Source of the DNA: VFMC01 sp040398525
GTDB taxonomy: Bacteria; Actinomycetota; Acidimicrobiia; Acidimicrobiales; Ilumatobacteraceae
Reading direction: 5' to 3'
Assembly: GCA_040398525.1 (NCBI GenBank)
Contig: JBBATY010000016.1
Coordinates: 5,373 to 69,372, forward strand
Length of the DNA stretch: 64,000 bases
Shown here: piece after piece, positions 1 through 8,773 of the stretch
Position numbering within the stretch: the stretch's first letter is position 1
Layout of the letters: each line of letters opens with the position of its first letter
Notes under the pieces: model-generated
The model's database searches: none
Told to the model about the DNA's origin: nothing
Seen by the model: the letters and a program-made list of their open reading frames with translations, nothing else
Position numbers and translations under genes: made by a program

Positions 1-909
1 AACTTCGATGCGGGCGACACGGTGCCGAACGTCGTCATCGCCCAAGTCTCCGATGTCGGGACGGTGTGCCTCGACGCCCCGACGTCGACCCACCTCGTCG
101 TCGATGCGAACGGGTGGTTCGGCAGTGGCTCGGGGTTCGAGCCCGTCACCCCGGCGCGCCTGCTCGAGACGCGCACGGGCAACCCCTCGTTCATCACGAT
201 CGACGGTCTGTTCCAAGGTGGCGGCATGGTGGGTGCGGGGCAGGTCCTCACCCTGCAGGTCGCCGGACGGGGTGGTGTGGCTGCAGATGCGTCGGCGGTG
301 GCGCTGAACGTGACCGCCACCCAGCCGACCGGCGGCGGATACGTGACGGTCTACCCCTGCGACGCCACCAGGCCGACCGCATCCAACCTCAACTACACCG
401 CTGGCGACACGGTGCCCAACGCGGTCGTCGTGCGGCTCTCGTCTGCCGGGACCGTCTGTCTCTACACCCTGCGCGCCACGCACTTGCTCGTCGATGTCAA
501 CGGCTGGTTCACCTCGTCGGCGGACCTCGAGCCGGTGGTGCCGGCCCGCTTGCTCGAGACGCGCACGGGCAACGCCGAGTTCCGCACCATCGACCGACTG
601 GCCGAGGGCATCGGCGTGCTGCAGGCGGGCACGCCGTTGGAGCTCCAGGTGGCAGGCCGCGGTGGTGTGGCGGCCGATGCGGCGGCGGCGGTGCTGAACG
701 TGACGGTGACGCAACCGGCAGGGGGCGGGTACCTCACGGCCTACCCGTGCGACGGGGCCCGGCCGCTCGCCTCGAACCTCAACTTCGTGGCCGGTCAGAC
801 AGTGCCCAATGCGGTCGTGGTGCAACTGTCGGCCGACGGCACGGTGTGCCTCTACTCGGTTGCTGCCACGCACCTGGTGGTCGATGTGAACGGTTGGTTC
901 ATGCCCTGA
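1..909 (+). CDS. secreted tandem-repeat surface protein, C-terminal part (5' truncated by window)
   Basis: The reading frame is open from base 1, so the true start lies upstream. About 302 residues are visible, made of two full copies and the end of a third of a repeat of roughly 133 residues. Each copy runs from PARLLETRTGN through LQVAGRGGVAADA, LNVTxTQPxGGGY and a YPCD motif to THLxVDVNGWF. The pairs of Cys (YPC and GTVC) recur at the same place in each copy, which suggests one disulfide per repeat in an exported beta-rich protein. The protein ends one residue after the last FMP, with no sortase motif or membrane anchor. Repeats of this kind are common in large extracellular actinobacterial proteins; the function is unknown. 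Confidence 0.8.
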   Translation, partial: NFDAGDTVPNVVIAQVSDVGTVCLDAPTSTHLVVDANGWFGSGSGFEPVTPARLLETRTGNPSFITIDGLFQGGGMVGAGQVLTLQVAGRGGVAADASAVALNVTATQPTGGGYVTVYPCDATRPTASNLNYTAGDTVPNAVVVRLSSAGTVCLYTLRATHLLVDVNGWFTSSADLEPVVPARLLETRTGNAEFRTIDRLAEGIGVLQAGTPLELQVAGRGGVAADAAAAVLNVTVTQPAGGGYLTAYPCDGARPLASNLNFVAGQTVPNAVVVQLSADGTVCLYSVAATHLVVDVNGWFMP

Positions 910-958
910 CCCGACAGGATCTTGTGGCATAAGTTCTGTCAAATGCTACGGTGGGCCG

Positions 959-1780
959 ATGAAGATCACCCTGCTCGGCACCGGTAGCCCACTGCCCGAC
1001 CCGCGTCGTGCGGGTCCGGCGACCCTGGTGTCGACGTCGTCGGCACACCTGCTCGTCGACTGCGGCCGGGCCGTGGTGATGCGGCTCGTCGGTGCCGGGG
1101 TGGTGCCACCGATGCTCAGCGCGGTCCTGCTCACCCACCTGCACAGCGACCACCTCACCGATCTGAACGATGTGATCACCACCCGGTGGGTGATGAGCCC
1201 TGTGCCGACGCCGTTGCGGATCTTCGGCCCGCCGCGCACTGCCGAGGTGGTGGAGGCGACGCTGGCGGCGCTGGCGCCCGACATCAGCTACCGACTCGAC
1301 CACCATGCCGATCTGACGTGGCGTCCCGAGGTCGAGGTGACCGAGGTGGCGCCCGGTGACGTGCTCGAGATCGCTGGCGCGACCATCCGCGTCGCTGCCA
1401 CCGACCATCGGCCCGTCGAGCCGACCGTGGCATATCGGGTCGAGGCGGACGGGCGTGCTGTCGTGCTGGGCGGCGACGGGGTTCCGTGCGCGTCCCTCGA
1501 CGAGCTCTGTGCTGGTGCGGACGCGTACGTGCAGACGGTGCTGCGCGACGACCTGGTGCGGATGGTGCCCAACCCGCGGTTCCTCGACATCCTCGACTAC
1601 CACTCGACGGTGGCCGATGCTGCCCAGACCGCAACTCGGGCCGGCGTCGGCACGTTGGTGCTCACCCACTACGTGCCGCCGCTCCAGCCCGGCCAGGAGG
1701 ACGAGTGGCGTGCCATGGCGGCGGCGCACTTCGCCGGCCCCGTGGTGCTCGGCGACGATCTGACGTCCGTCGAGGTGTGA
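959..1780 (+). CDS. MBL-fold metallo-hydrolase, RNase Z/arylsulfatase-like
   Basis: A 273-residue metallo-beta-lactamase-fold hydrolase. The zinc-binding signature HLHSDH lies at residues 60-65. A C-terminal DYHS and a later LTHYVPP supply the further metal-ligand histidines typical of the tRNase Z-like branch. The N-terminal LLGTGSPLPDPRRAG strand-loop is also characteristic of that branch. Length rules out a long-form tRNase Z, and the flexible arm is not evident, so a small-molecule ester or phosphodiester substrate is as likely as tRNA. It stands alone 50 bases after the repeat protein. A close paralogue lies at 11260-12132. Confidence 0.85.
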   Translation: MKITLLGTGSPLPDPRRAGPATLVSTSSAHLLVDCGRAVVMRLVGAGVVPPMLSAVLLTHLHSDHLTDLNDVITTRWVMSPVPTPLRIFGPPRTAEVVEATLAALAPDISYRLDHHADLTWRPEVEVTEVAPGDVLEIAGATIRVAATDHRPVEPTVAYRVEADGRAVVLGGDGVPCASLDELCAGADAYVQTVLRDDLVRMVPNPRFLDILDYHSTVADAAQTATRAGVGTLVLTHYVPPLQPGQEDEWRAMAAAHFAGPVVLGDDLTSVEV

Positions 1781-1805
1781 GCACCCGCTCTGCGACGATG
1801 GTGAG

Positions 1806-3044
1806 GTGACCGCGTCGGACATCCCGCTCGAACGACGTCCGGCGATCGACGTCGTGCGGGTCGGTGCGCTGGTGGCCGTCGTGGTCGGGCACCTGCTGAT
1901 GGCCGTGGTCGACCAGGGGCCTGACGGGGCGGTCCGCGGGGTGAACCTGCTCGAGCTCGAACCCGGGTGGAGATGGCTGACGCTGCTCTCGCCGATGCCG
2001 CTGTTCTTCGCAGCGGGGGGGTGGGCGAACGCGACGTCGTCGGCGCCGGCTGCGGCCCGACGGCTACGCCCGATCGTCGGCCTGGCCGCCGTGGTGGTCG
2101 GCCTCTGGTACCTGCCCGCCGTGGTCGAGCTCGCACTCCAGGGGGAGCGGGGAGTGCTGGGCGACGGCGCCCGCCTCGCCACCCAGCCGGTCTGGTTCCT
2201 CGCGGCCTATGTGCCCTTCGCTGCGGGTGGGGGCTGGTTGGCGCGATGCGCCCGCCGGCCGGTGTGGAGCATCGGGGCCTGCGTGGCGCTGCTGGCGCTG
2301 GCCGATGCGGCCCGCTTCGCGTTCGACGCGAGCGATCTGGTGGGTTGGGTCGGCTTCCTGCCGGCCTGGGCGGTGCCCTGGCTGCTCGGGGCGTGGTGGC
2401 GGCAGGCTGTCGGCCAGCGGAGCGATGTGCGGCGCTTCGAGTTGGGTCGCGGTGCAGCGCTCGCCGGTGGGGCTCTCCTGCTCGGTGCGGCGCTCGTTCG
2501 CTGGGCGGGTTACTCGCCGACGCTCGTCGACGCGGTTCCCGGCGATCGCTCGAACACCACGCCGCCGACGTCGTTCACGGCGGTGGCCGCGGTCGGTCAG
2601 GTCGGGCTGCTGATGATGGTGGCCGGGGCGCTCGACCGGTGGGGTGCGCGATGGCGCACGGTCGTCGACCGGGCAGCCGCAGTGTCGGTCCCGGTGTACC
2701 TGTGGCACCTCACCGCCCTCGCACTGTGCAGCGGGCTCGTCGCGGTCGGCATGCCGGTCCCCGAGCGGCTCACGGTCGGGTGGTGGCTCACCCGCCCGCT
2801 CTGGTGGGCAGCGGTCCTCGCCGTCACCGGGCTGCTGGTGGTGCTCACCGCCCGCGGCCGTGCGATGCTCGAACGACACCGTCGGCACGTGCCGCCGCCG
2901 TCGGGGGCCGGCCCGATGTGGATCGGCGTCGTCCTTGCGGCGGCAGGTGCAGCCATGGTGGGGCTGCGCGGACCCGCATCGGTTGGGCTTGCAGCGGCGG
3001 CGCTCGCCGCGCTGAGTGCAGGGTGGCGGATGCTGCGGACCTGA
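1806..3044 (+). CDS. acyltransferase family 3 membrane protein
   Basis: A 412-residue integral membrane protein starting at GTG. The N terminus has the acyltransferase-3 arrangement: a conserved Arg in RPAIDVVRVGA followed by the first helix ending in VVGHLL, whose His is the presumed acyl-transfer residue. About ten hydrophobic helices follow (for example LYLWHLTALALCSGL-type segments near residue 300). Family members O-acetylate or O-succinylate sugars, glycolipids or antibiotics at the membrane. The gene is convergent with the GH130 gene downstream, so it may modify envelope glycans handled by that cluster; this is only positional inference. Confidence 0.75.
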   Translation: MTASDIPLERRPAIDVVRVGALVAVVVGHLLMAVVDQGPDGAVRGVNLLELEPGWRWLTLLSPMPLFFAAGGWANATSSAPAAARRLRPIVGLAAVVVGLWYLPAVVELALQGERGVLGDGARLATQPVWFLAAYVPFAAGGGWLARCARRPVWSIGACVALLALADAARFAFDASDLVGWVGFLPAWAVPWLLGAWWRQAVGQRSDVRRFELGRGAALAGGALLLGAALVRWAGYSPTLVDAVPGDRSNTTPPTSFTAVAAVGQVGLLMMVAGALDRWGARWRTVVDRAAAVSVPVYLWHLTALALCSGLVAVGMPVPERLTVGWWLTRPLWWAAVLAVTGLLVVLTARGRAMLERHRRHVPPPSGAGPMWIGVVLAAAGAAMVGLRGPASVGLAAAALAALSAGWRMLRT

Positions 3045-3048
3045 GCGA

Positions 3049-3068
3049 CCGGGCTGTCTGCTGCCCGG
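3049..3068. terminator. GC-rich hairpin between convergent genes
   Basis: CCGGGC and GCCCGG form a 6-bp stem around an 8-nt loop in the 32-nt gap between two convergent stop codons. There is no T-run, so it is only a candidate bidirectional terminator. Confidence 0.3.
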
Positions 3069-3076
3069 CCGACCGC

Positions 3077-4090
3077 TCAGCCGACCGCGAGGAGTGCAGC
3101 CAGCAGCTCGGCCTCGTCGACGATCGCTGCACCGACGCACCGGTCGGCCGCTCCGTAGGTGAGGTAGATCGAGCCGTCGTCGTGCCGATGCGCGCCCTGG
3201 ACGAACACGACGTTGTCGACATCGCCCTCTCGCTCCCAGTGCAGCTCGGGGGCCATGAGCGCGTCGGGAAGCATGGCGCGCACGCCGCCCGTGACCGGGT
3301 CGAGCAGGGCGACGTTCATCGTGTAGGCGCCGTAGCCGTTCCGCTCGTGGAAGAAGAGCAGCAGACCCTCGGTCGTGGCGATCGGTGGTGCACCAGCGCC
3401 GACGCCGAGCCCGTCGGGGCCCGGAGTGATGATCGTGTGCCGGTCGAGCTCGGCGAGGTGGACGCTCCAGTAGTCGTCGCCTGCGTCCCACAGTTCGGCG
3501 AGCGAGTCGAACACCGCTACTTGCATGTTGGGGTGGATGCGGTGCATGAGGGCCACCCGCCCGTCGGCGAGCGAGAAGATCACCGCGTCCTTGTTGGCGA
3601 CGGCGTCCGGGCCGAGGTGACGTCCTGTCGATGGGTCGAGGTGGAAGCGGCCGTCGGCGTACTCGAGGCGATGGGCGCCGATTCGCCACGGCGCGCCCGA
3701 CTCGGGGTGGGGCAGCCGGGTGTAGGTCATCACGATGTGCTCGTGGCCCGCCTCGTCGATGACCTGTACCCGCGGGTCCTCGAACGACCAGATGTCGTTC
3801 CCGTCGGCGGTGGCGAGCACGTACTCGAACCGGTACTCGCGCCCGTCGGTGGAGGTGAGCACGACGATGTCGGAGACGTAGTCGTGGAAGCGCGCGCCCT
3901 CGCCATGGTTGCGGCTGTAGCCATCGCGGATCGCTCGTGCGAACAGGTGGTAGCGGCCGTCGCGGTGCAACAGTCCGGCGTTGAACACCGGCCCGTAGCC
4001 GGGGATCGTGCCGTGGTCGACCACGGGGCGATCGGCGACCCGACGGATCATCGTTCGGCTCGCAGAGGCAGGGGAGGGGTGGATCGGCAT
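3077..4090 (-). CDS. GH130-type glycosidase/phosphorylase
   Basis: A 337-residue five-bladed beta-propeller of the glycoside hydrolase family 130 type (beta-mannoside phosphorylases and hydrolases). Visible markers are FNAGLLHRDGRYHLFAR, the SFEDPRVQ motif (EDPR carries substrate-contact residues), KDAVIF, and YGAADRCVG near the C terminus. I chose the ATG giving MPIHPSPAS because the upstream-extended frame is Arg/Ser-rich shadow sequence; an ATG 54 bases further upstream is possible. It is transcribed divergently from the baeRF gene and shares family with the GH130 gene at 5408-6382. The substrate is not predictable, though beta-linked mannose is usual for the family. Confidence 0.85.
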   Translation of the reverse strand: MPIHPSPASASRTMIRRVADRPVVDHGTIPGYGPVFNAGLLHRDGRYHLFARAIRDGYSRNHGEGARFHDYVSDIVVLTSTDGREYRFEYVLATADGNDIWSFEDPRVQVIDEAGHEHIVMTYTRLPHPESGAPWRIGAHRLEYADGRFHLDPSTGRHLGPDAVANKDAVIFSLADGRVALMHRIHPNMQVAVFDSLAELWDAGDDYWSVHLAELDRHTIITPGPDGLGVGAGAPPIATTEGLLLFFHERNGYGAYTMNVALLDPVTGGVRAMLPDALMAPELHWEREGDVDNVVFVQGAHRHDDGSIYLTYGAADRCVGAAIVDEAELLAALLAVG

Positions 4091-4251
4091 CGGTGCAAGT
4101 GTTCCAGCACTGGGCGCCGCGATGTCGGCGGAACCGGCCGACATCCGTACCGCGTCAAGGGGCCAACGGCACCGCCGCCCGGGACGAGCGGTCCCCTTCG
4201 CACGACGGCCGACGCTGACGGATCGCGGTGAGCGCTCCATACCGTGCCGGC

Positions 4252-5397
4252 ATGAGCGTCGTCGCGATTCCAAGCCCCCCGACGATCACCCTCGCTCGCC
4301 TGGTGGAGTTGGCCAGGCGGTCCGAGTCGCCGGCGGTGTCGATCCACCTGCCGATCGATCGTCGCCACCCCGACAACCGCCACGAGCACGACACCCTCGA
4401 CCGGCTCCTCGACCGGGCCCGGCACCTGCTCCACGATCCGCACAACGATGCCGAGCGCGTCCTGGCCCCGGCGTTGGAGGCGCTCGATCGCCGAGTGATC
4501 TGCGAGCACGGCGAGGGGCTGGCCTTCTTCCTCGGCCCAGGCTCGAGCACCGAGGTCGCGGTCGGCCTCCGACTCGAACCGCTGCTCGTCGTCGCGGATC
4601 GCTTCCAGGTGTCGCAACTGCTGCCGAGTGTCGATCGCAGCATCGGTGGCCACGTCCTGTCGCTCGACGTCGATCACGTGCGGTTGGAGCACATCGGTGG
4701 CGCGGCCCTCCACGAGTGCCAGGTGCCCGACCTACCCCGCTCGGTCGACGAGGCGCTGTGGTTCGAGCGCACCGAGCGACACTCCGGCTCGCACTCCGAA
4801 GGCTTCAGCGGTCGTGGTGCGGTGATGAGGCGCAGCCATGGGTCCGGCGCTCAGCAGGAGGACCGGAAGGCGCGGATCGAGCGGTTCCTCCACCTCGTCG
4901 ATCACGCCGTGCTGCACCACGTCGGCGACGACCGCAGCCACCCTCTGGTCGTCGCCGGCACCGGCCCGGTCGTCAGTCGCTACCGGACGCTCTCGCGTCA
5001 CCCCTGGACCGTGGCGCTCGAAGTGGGCAGCCCGGTCCGTCTGCCCGACGACCAACTGCGGAGGCGGGTCGCAGAGGCGGTCGCTTCGCCGGACGGCATC
5101 GACGAGCTGCTCGAACGGCTGGGGGCTCGGTTGGGCACGGGTCTCGCCTCGACAGATCCTGTCGAGATCCTCGTCGCTGCATCGCAGGGTGCGGTCGCCG
5201 CGCTGCTCGTCGGATCGGTCGACCCGTGGTGGGCTGCCTGGCCGTCGACGACCGATCGGCTCGAGGCCTCGGGCGACGGCGCCGTCGACCTGATCAACCT
5301 GGCGGTGAGCGATGCGCTGCGCTCGAACGCCACGGTCCACCTGGTTCCGGCCGAGCGCTTGCCCGCCGGTCCACTCGCAGCGATCTTCCGATACTGA
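4252..5397 (+). CDS. baeRF-type (bacterial archaeo-eukaryotic release factor-like) protein
   Basis: A 381-residue protein that I assign to the bacterial archaeo-eukaryotic release-factor-1-like families by its pattern: an early SPAVSIHLPIDRR strand, a helical DTLDRLLDRARHLL segment, GEGLAFFLGPG, the LLVVADRFQVSQLLPSVD strand-helix, and the terminal AAIFRY, matching the family's usual ILRY ending. These proteins resemble eRF1 middle and C-terminal domains and are thought to act on ribosomes or in quality control; no biochemical role is established here. A GTG 24 bases upstream is an alternative start. It sits head-to-head with one GH130 gene and 10 bases before another, an unexpected linkage. 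Confidence 0.65.
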   Translation: MSVVAIPSPPTITLARLVELARRSESPAVSIHLPIDRRHPDNRHEHDTLDRLLDRARHLLHDPHNDAERVLAPALEALDRRVICEHGEGLAFFLGPGSSTEVAVGLRLEPLLVVADRFQVSQLLPSVDRSIGGHVLSLDVDHVRLEHIGGAALHECQVPDLPRSVDEALWFERTERHSGSHSEGFSGRGAVMRRSHGSGAQQEDRKARIERFLHLVDHAVLHHVGDDRSHPLVVAGTGPVVSRYRTLSRHPWTVALEVGSPVRLPDDQLRRRVAEAVASPDGIDELLERLGARLGTGLASTDPVEILVAASQGAVAALLVGSVDPWWAAWPSTTDRLEASGDGAVDLINLAVSDALRSNATVHLVPAERLPAGPLAAIFRY

Positions 5398-5407
5398 ACG
5401 GTGGCAC

Positions 5408-6382
5408 ATGGAACATCCCCACGACCCTCGCGAGTTGTTCCGGCGCTATCCGGGCAACCCGATCCTGCGCGGCCTCGACCTGCCGAAGATGGAGAACTCG
5501 GTGTTCAATCCCGGGGCGGTCGAGTTCGAGGGTGAGACGCTCCTGCTCGCCCGTGTCGAGGACCGCACGGGGCTGTCGCGACTCATGGTTGCGCGAAGCG
5601 TCGACGGCTACACGGGGTGGGTGATCGAGCCACATCGTTCGCTCGTCCCCGACAAGAGCTGGTGGGCCGAGCAGTGGGGGGTCGAAGACCCGCGGATCAC
5701 CAAGATCGACGACCGGTACCAGATCCTCTACACGGGCTTCTCGAGCGCTGGGCCGGTGGTGTGTCGGGCGAGCACCACGGATTTCGTCACCTTCGAGCGC
5801 CACGGTGTGATGCAGGTGCCCGAGGACAAAGACGCTGCGCTGTTCCCGCGACGGGTGAACGGGCGGTTCGCCATGCTGCACCGACCCGTGCCGAACTTCC
5901 GCGAGCTCGGCGCCCACATCTGGATCTCGTGGAGCGAGGATCTCATCCACTGGGGTGATCCGTCACCGCTCATCGAGGCACGCCGAGGTGGGTGGTGGGA
6001 TGCGAACAAGGTCGGCCTCGGCCCGCCCCCGATGGAGACTCCAGCGGGCTGGCTGGTGCTCTACCACGGGGTGCGCGTGACCGTGTCGGGATCGCTCTAC
6101 CGGCTCGGCCTCGCCCTGCTCGACAAGGACCACCCGGATCGGCTGATCGCCCGCGGCAACGAATGGGTCTTCGGGCCCTGCGCGCCGTACGAGATCGCCG
6201 GTGACGTACCCGATGTGGTGTTCCCGTGCGGGTGGGTGCTCGATGACGACGGCGACACCGTCCGGATGTACTACGGGGCTGCCGACAGCTGCGTCGCAGT
6301 GGCCACGGCGAGCCTCGAGGAGCTCTTGAACTACCTCTACATGCATCCCAGCAACGACGGTTCGACCGACCTTCGGGGCTGA
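5408..6382 (+). CDS. GH130-type glycosidase/phosphorylase (second copy)
   Basis: A 324-residue GH130 propeller enzyme. Motifs include NPGAVEFEGETLLLARVEDR, the GVEDPRIT signature, EDKDAALFPRRVNGRFAMLHRP, YHGVR and YYGAADSCV. The EDPR and KDAALF motifs show that the core is intact. It starts at an ATG 10 bases after the baeRF stop. Together with the GT4 and six-hairpin genes downstream it forms a same-strand carbohydrate cluster with short spacing, so phosphorolysis or hydrolysis of a beta-mannoside made or trimmed by its neighbours is plausible. It is longer and clearly diverged from the opposite-strand copy, so this is not a recent duplication. Confidence 0.88.
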   Translation: MEHPHDPRELFRRYPGNPILRGLDLPKMENSVFNPGAVEFEGETLLLARVEDRTGLSRLMVARSVDGYTGWVIEPHRSLVPDKSWWAEQWGVEDPRITKIDDRYQILYTGFSSAGPVVCRASTTDFVTFERHGVMQVPEDKDAALFPRRVNGRFAMLHRPVPNFRELGAHIWISWSEDLIHWGDPSPLIEARRGGWWDANKVGLGPPPMETPAGWLVLYHGVRVTVSGSLYRLGLALLDKDHPDRLIARGNEWVFGPCAPYEIAGDVPDVVFPCGWVLDDDGDTVRMYYGAADSCVAVATASLEELLNYLYMHPSNDGSTDLRG

Positions 6383-6425
6383 TGGTCCCTGTCGGCCGAC
6401 GGGGTGGTGCTGCTCCGATGGGGGC

Positions 6426-7670
6426 ATGACAGCGACGCTCTCTTCGATGGATGTCTCCGCCGGGCCCCGACCCGGCCGAGCGGGCCTCTCCGTGGCGATG
6501 GTCGGGACCTTCCCGCCCACCGAGTGCGGTCTGGCCACCTTTGCCGCAGCGCTCGGCGAGGCGCTCGGACGGGTGGCATCGACCGACCCGGACGGCCCGT
6601 GCCGATGCGGGGTCGTCGAGGTGGTCGACTCCCGGCGACTCGCCCGCGACGAGGTGGTGTTCCAGGTCGAGCGGGGTGACGCCCGCTCGCTCGATGCCGC
6701 CTCGGACTGGCTGAACGGATTCGACGTCGTCGTGGTCCAGCACGAGTACGGCATCTTCGGTGGGCCCGACGGCGACGAGGTGCTGCGGATCCTCTCGGGT
6801 GTGCTCCGCCCCGTCGTGACGGTCCTGCACACCGTCCTCGACGCGCCGAACCACAGACAGCAGGCGATCGTCGAGGAGCTCGCCCGCCGCTCGGAGGCAG
6901 TCGTGGTGATGACCGAGGCGGCCCGGGCTCGACTGCTTGAACGGTTCGCCGTCGACCGCGATCGTGTGGTGCTCATTCCCCACGGGGCCCACGAAAACCG
7001 CTCGTCGGGCCTCGAGCGGGTCCGCCGTGGTGCTCCGACCGTGCTGACCTGGGGGCTGCTCGGGCCGGGAAAGGGCATCGAGGTCGGCATCGACGCGATG
7101 GCGCTGCTGCGCTCGATGATCCCCGCTCCGCGGTATGTCGTCGCGGGCCAGACCCATCCCAAGGTGCGGGCTGCGTCCGGGGAGGCCTATCGGCAGTCGC
7201 TGATCGCTCGTGCTCGTCACAACGGCATTCCCCACCTGGTCGAGTTCGATGACAGCTACCGCGACCTCGACTCGTTGAAGGTGCTCATCCGCAGCGCCGA
7301 CGTGGTGCTGCTGCCCTATGAGTCCCGCGACCAGGTGACATCGGGTGTGCTGATCGAGGCGGTCGCCTCACGCAAGCCGGTGGTGGCCACAGACTTCCCC
7401 CACGCCCGCGAGCTACTCGGCTCGGGTGCCGGGATCGTCGTACCCCACGATGATCCGGAGGCGACAGCGGTCGCCGTCGGCCGCGTGCTGCGCGACCACC
7501 GTCTGGCCCGGCAGATGGCCGACGAGGCGGCCAGAGTGTCGGCCCCGATGATGTGGGACGCAGTAGCCCGCCGGTACCTGGCCCTACTCAGGGGGCTGGT
7601 CGCCGTCGCGGGTGCCGTCGGCGCACTCGGGCACCGCGCCGCCGCGCCACCGAACGGGTTCGTGGCGTGA
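6426..7670 (+). CDS. GT4-family glycosyltransferase
   Basis: A 414-residue GT-B fold glycosyltransferase. The N terminus has the typical MVGTFPPTECGLATFAAAL acceptor-side loop, followed by QHEYGIFGG. The second domain carries LTWGLLGPGKGIE, VVLLPYESRDQVTSGVLIEAVASRKPVVAT (the E-x7-E nucleotide-sugar region) and GIVVPHDDPEA. It most likely uses a nucleotide- or lipid-linked sugar in the cytosol. The stop codon overlaps the GTG of the next gene (GTGA), indicating translational coupling to the six-hairpin protein. Confidence 0.88.
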   Translation: MTATLSSMDVSAGPRPGRAGLSVAMVGTFPPTECGLATFAAALGEALGRVASTDPDGPCRCGVVEVVDSRRLARDEVVFQVERGDARSLDAASDWLNGFDVVVVQHEYGIFGGPDGDEVLRILSGVLRPVVTVLHTVLDAPNHRQQAIVEELARRSEAVVVMTEAARARLLERFAVDRDRVVLIPHGAHENRSSGLERVRRGAPTVLTWGLLGPGKGIEVGIDAMALLRSMIPAPRYVVAGQTHPKVRAASGEAYRQSLIARARHNGIPHLVEFDDSYRDLDSLKVLIRSADVVLLPYESRDQVTSGVLIEAVASRKPVVATDFPHARELLGSGAGIVVPHDDPEATAVAVGRVLRDHRLARQMADEAARVSAPMMWDAVARRYLALLRGLVAVAGAVGALGHRAAAPPNGFVA

Positions 7671-8740
7671 GCGCGACGGTGGAAGCCGGGTGGCGTACCG
7701 GGGCGAATTTCGCCCATCTCTGCCGGCTCAGCACCGCCAAGGGCGTGTTCGAGCACTGCGAGGGGGCGATCCCGCGGCCGGAGTGCGGATACTGCACCGA
7801 CGATGTCGCGCGGGCACTGCTCGCCGTGGCACGAGAGCCCGTAACCGCAGGCCCGGAAAGCCGCACACTCACCTCGCTCGCCCACGCGTACCTTGGCTTC
7901 CTGGTCGACGCCTACCGGGGTGACGGGCGGTTCGCGAATCGACGTCATCTCGGCGGCCGCTGGCTCGACGGCGAGACGTTCGACATCGCAGGCGACGACC
8001 AGCTCGCCGACGCGAGCGGTCGCGCCATCTGGGCGCTCGGCGAGGCGTCTGTCGGCCTGGCCGACGCTGGCCAGCGACGTCTGGCCAGCCAGCTCTTCGA
8101 CGAGGCATGCCGGTTCCGCAGCCCGTGGCCCCGCTCGACCGCCTTCGCTGTCCTCGGTGCTGGTGCCGTCGCATCGGCCGACCCGAGCCACGTGGGTGCA
8201 GCGATGCTGCTGGCCGATGCGGCCCAGCTCGTGACCGGGTGGTCGATGGGGCTGGAGAGCTCCGGCTGGCCGTGGCCCGAGCCACGCCTCACCTACGCCA
8301 ATGCCGTGCTGCCGGAGATGCTGCTCGTCCTGGGCAGGGAGTTGCGCCTCGACACCTTCGTCGACGAAGGTCTTCGCCAGCTCGGCTGGCTCGCCGACGT
8401 CGATACCGCTCCCGGCGGCTGGCTGAGCGTGACACCTGTCGGCGGATGGGGATCAGGTGAGCCCCGCCCGGGCTTCGACCAACAACCGATCGAGGTGGCT
8501 GCCCTCGCCGACGCGAGCGCGACAGCGTGGACGCTGACCCGCGACCCACAGTGGATCGACGTCCTGGTGCGGTGCGGGGACTGGTTCCTCGGCCACAACG
8601 ACAGCGCCACCGTGATGGTCGACGTCCGCAGTGGCGCCGGGTTCGACGGGCTCACCCCCGAGGGGCGCAACGAGAACTGCGGTGCCGAGTCGACCATCGC
8701 CGCGATCACGACCCTGCAGTGGGCGCGGCTGGTCGCCTAG
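7667..8740 (+). CDS. six-hairpin-glycosidase-like protein linked to GT4/GH130
   Basis: A 357-residue soluble protein starting at a GTG that overlaps the glycosyltransferase stop. Repeated helical pairs with aromatic and acidic residues (CGYCTDDVARALLAVA, ADASGRAIWALGE, WPWPEPRLTYANAVLPEMLLVLGREL, GFDQQPIEVAALADA, NENCGAESTIAAITTLQ) are typical of (alpha/alpha)6 toroid glycosidase-like proteins found beside GT4 genes. The acidic pair near CTDD and the FDQQPIE segment could be catalytic, but no known family is certain. Coupling to the glycosyltransferase suggests that the two act on the same glycan. Confidence 0.7.
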   Translation: MSATVEAGWRTGANFAHLCRLSTAKGVFEHCEGAIPRPECGYCTDDVARALLAVAREPVTAGPESRTLTSLAHAYLGFLVDAYRGDGRFANRRHLGGRWLDGETFDIAGDDQLADASGRAIWALGEASVGLADAGQRRLASQLFDEACRFRSPWPRSTAFAVLGAGAVASADPSHVGAAMLLADAAQLVTGWSMGLESSGWPWPEPRLTYANAVLPEMLLVLGRELRLDTFVDEGLRQLGWLADVDTAPGGWLSVTPVGGWGSGEPRPGFDQQPIEVAALADASATAWTLTRDPQWIDVLVRCGDWFLGHNDSATVMVDVRSGAGFDGLTPEGRNENCGAESTIAAITTLQWARLVA

Positions 8741-8773
8741 CGTGCGCCCCGAGCGGCGAGCATGGGGGGCCCG

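Noticed and set aside
2064..3689. Long minus-strand ORF of over 500 codons
   Set aside because: It is Arg/Pro/His-rich shadow of high-GC coding sequence (acyltransferase and GH130 genes) without domain motifs.
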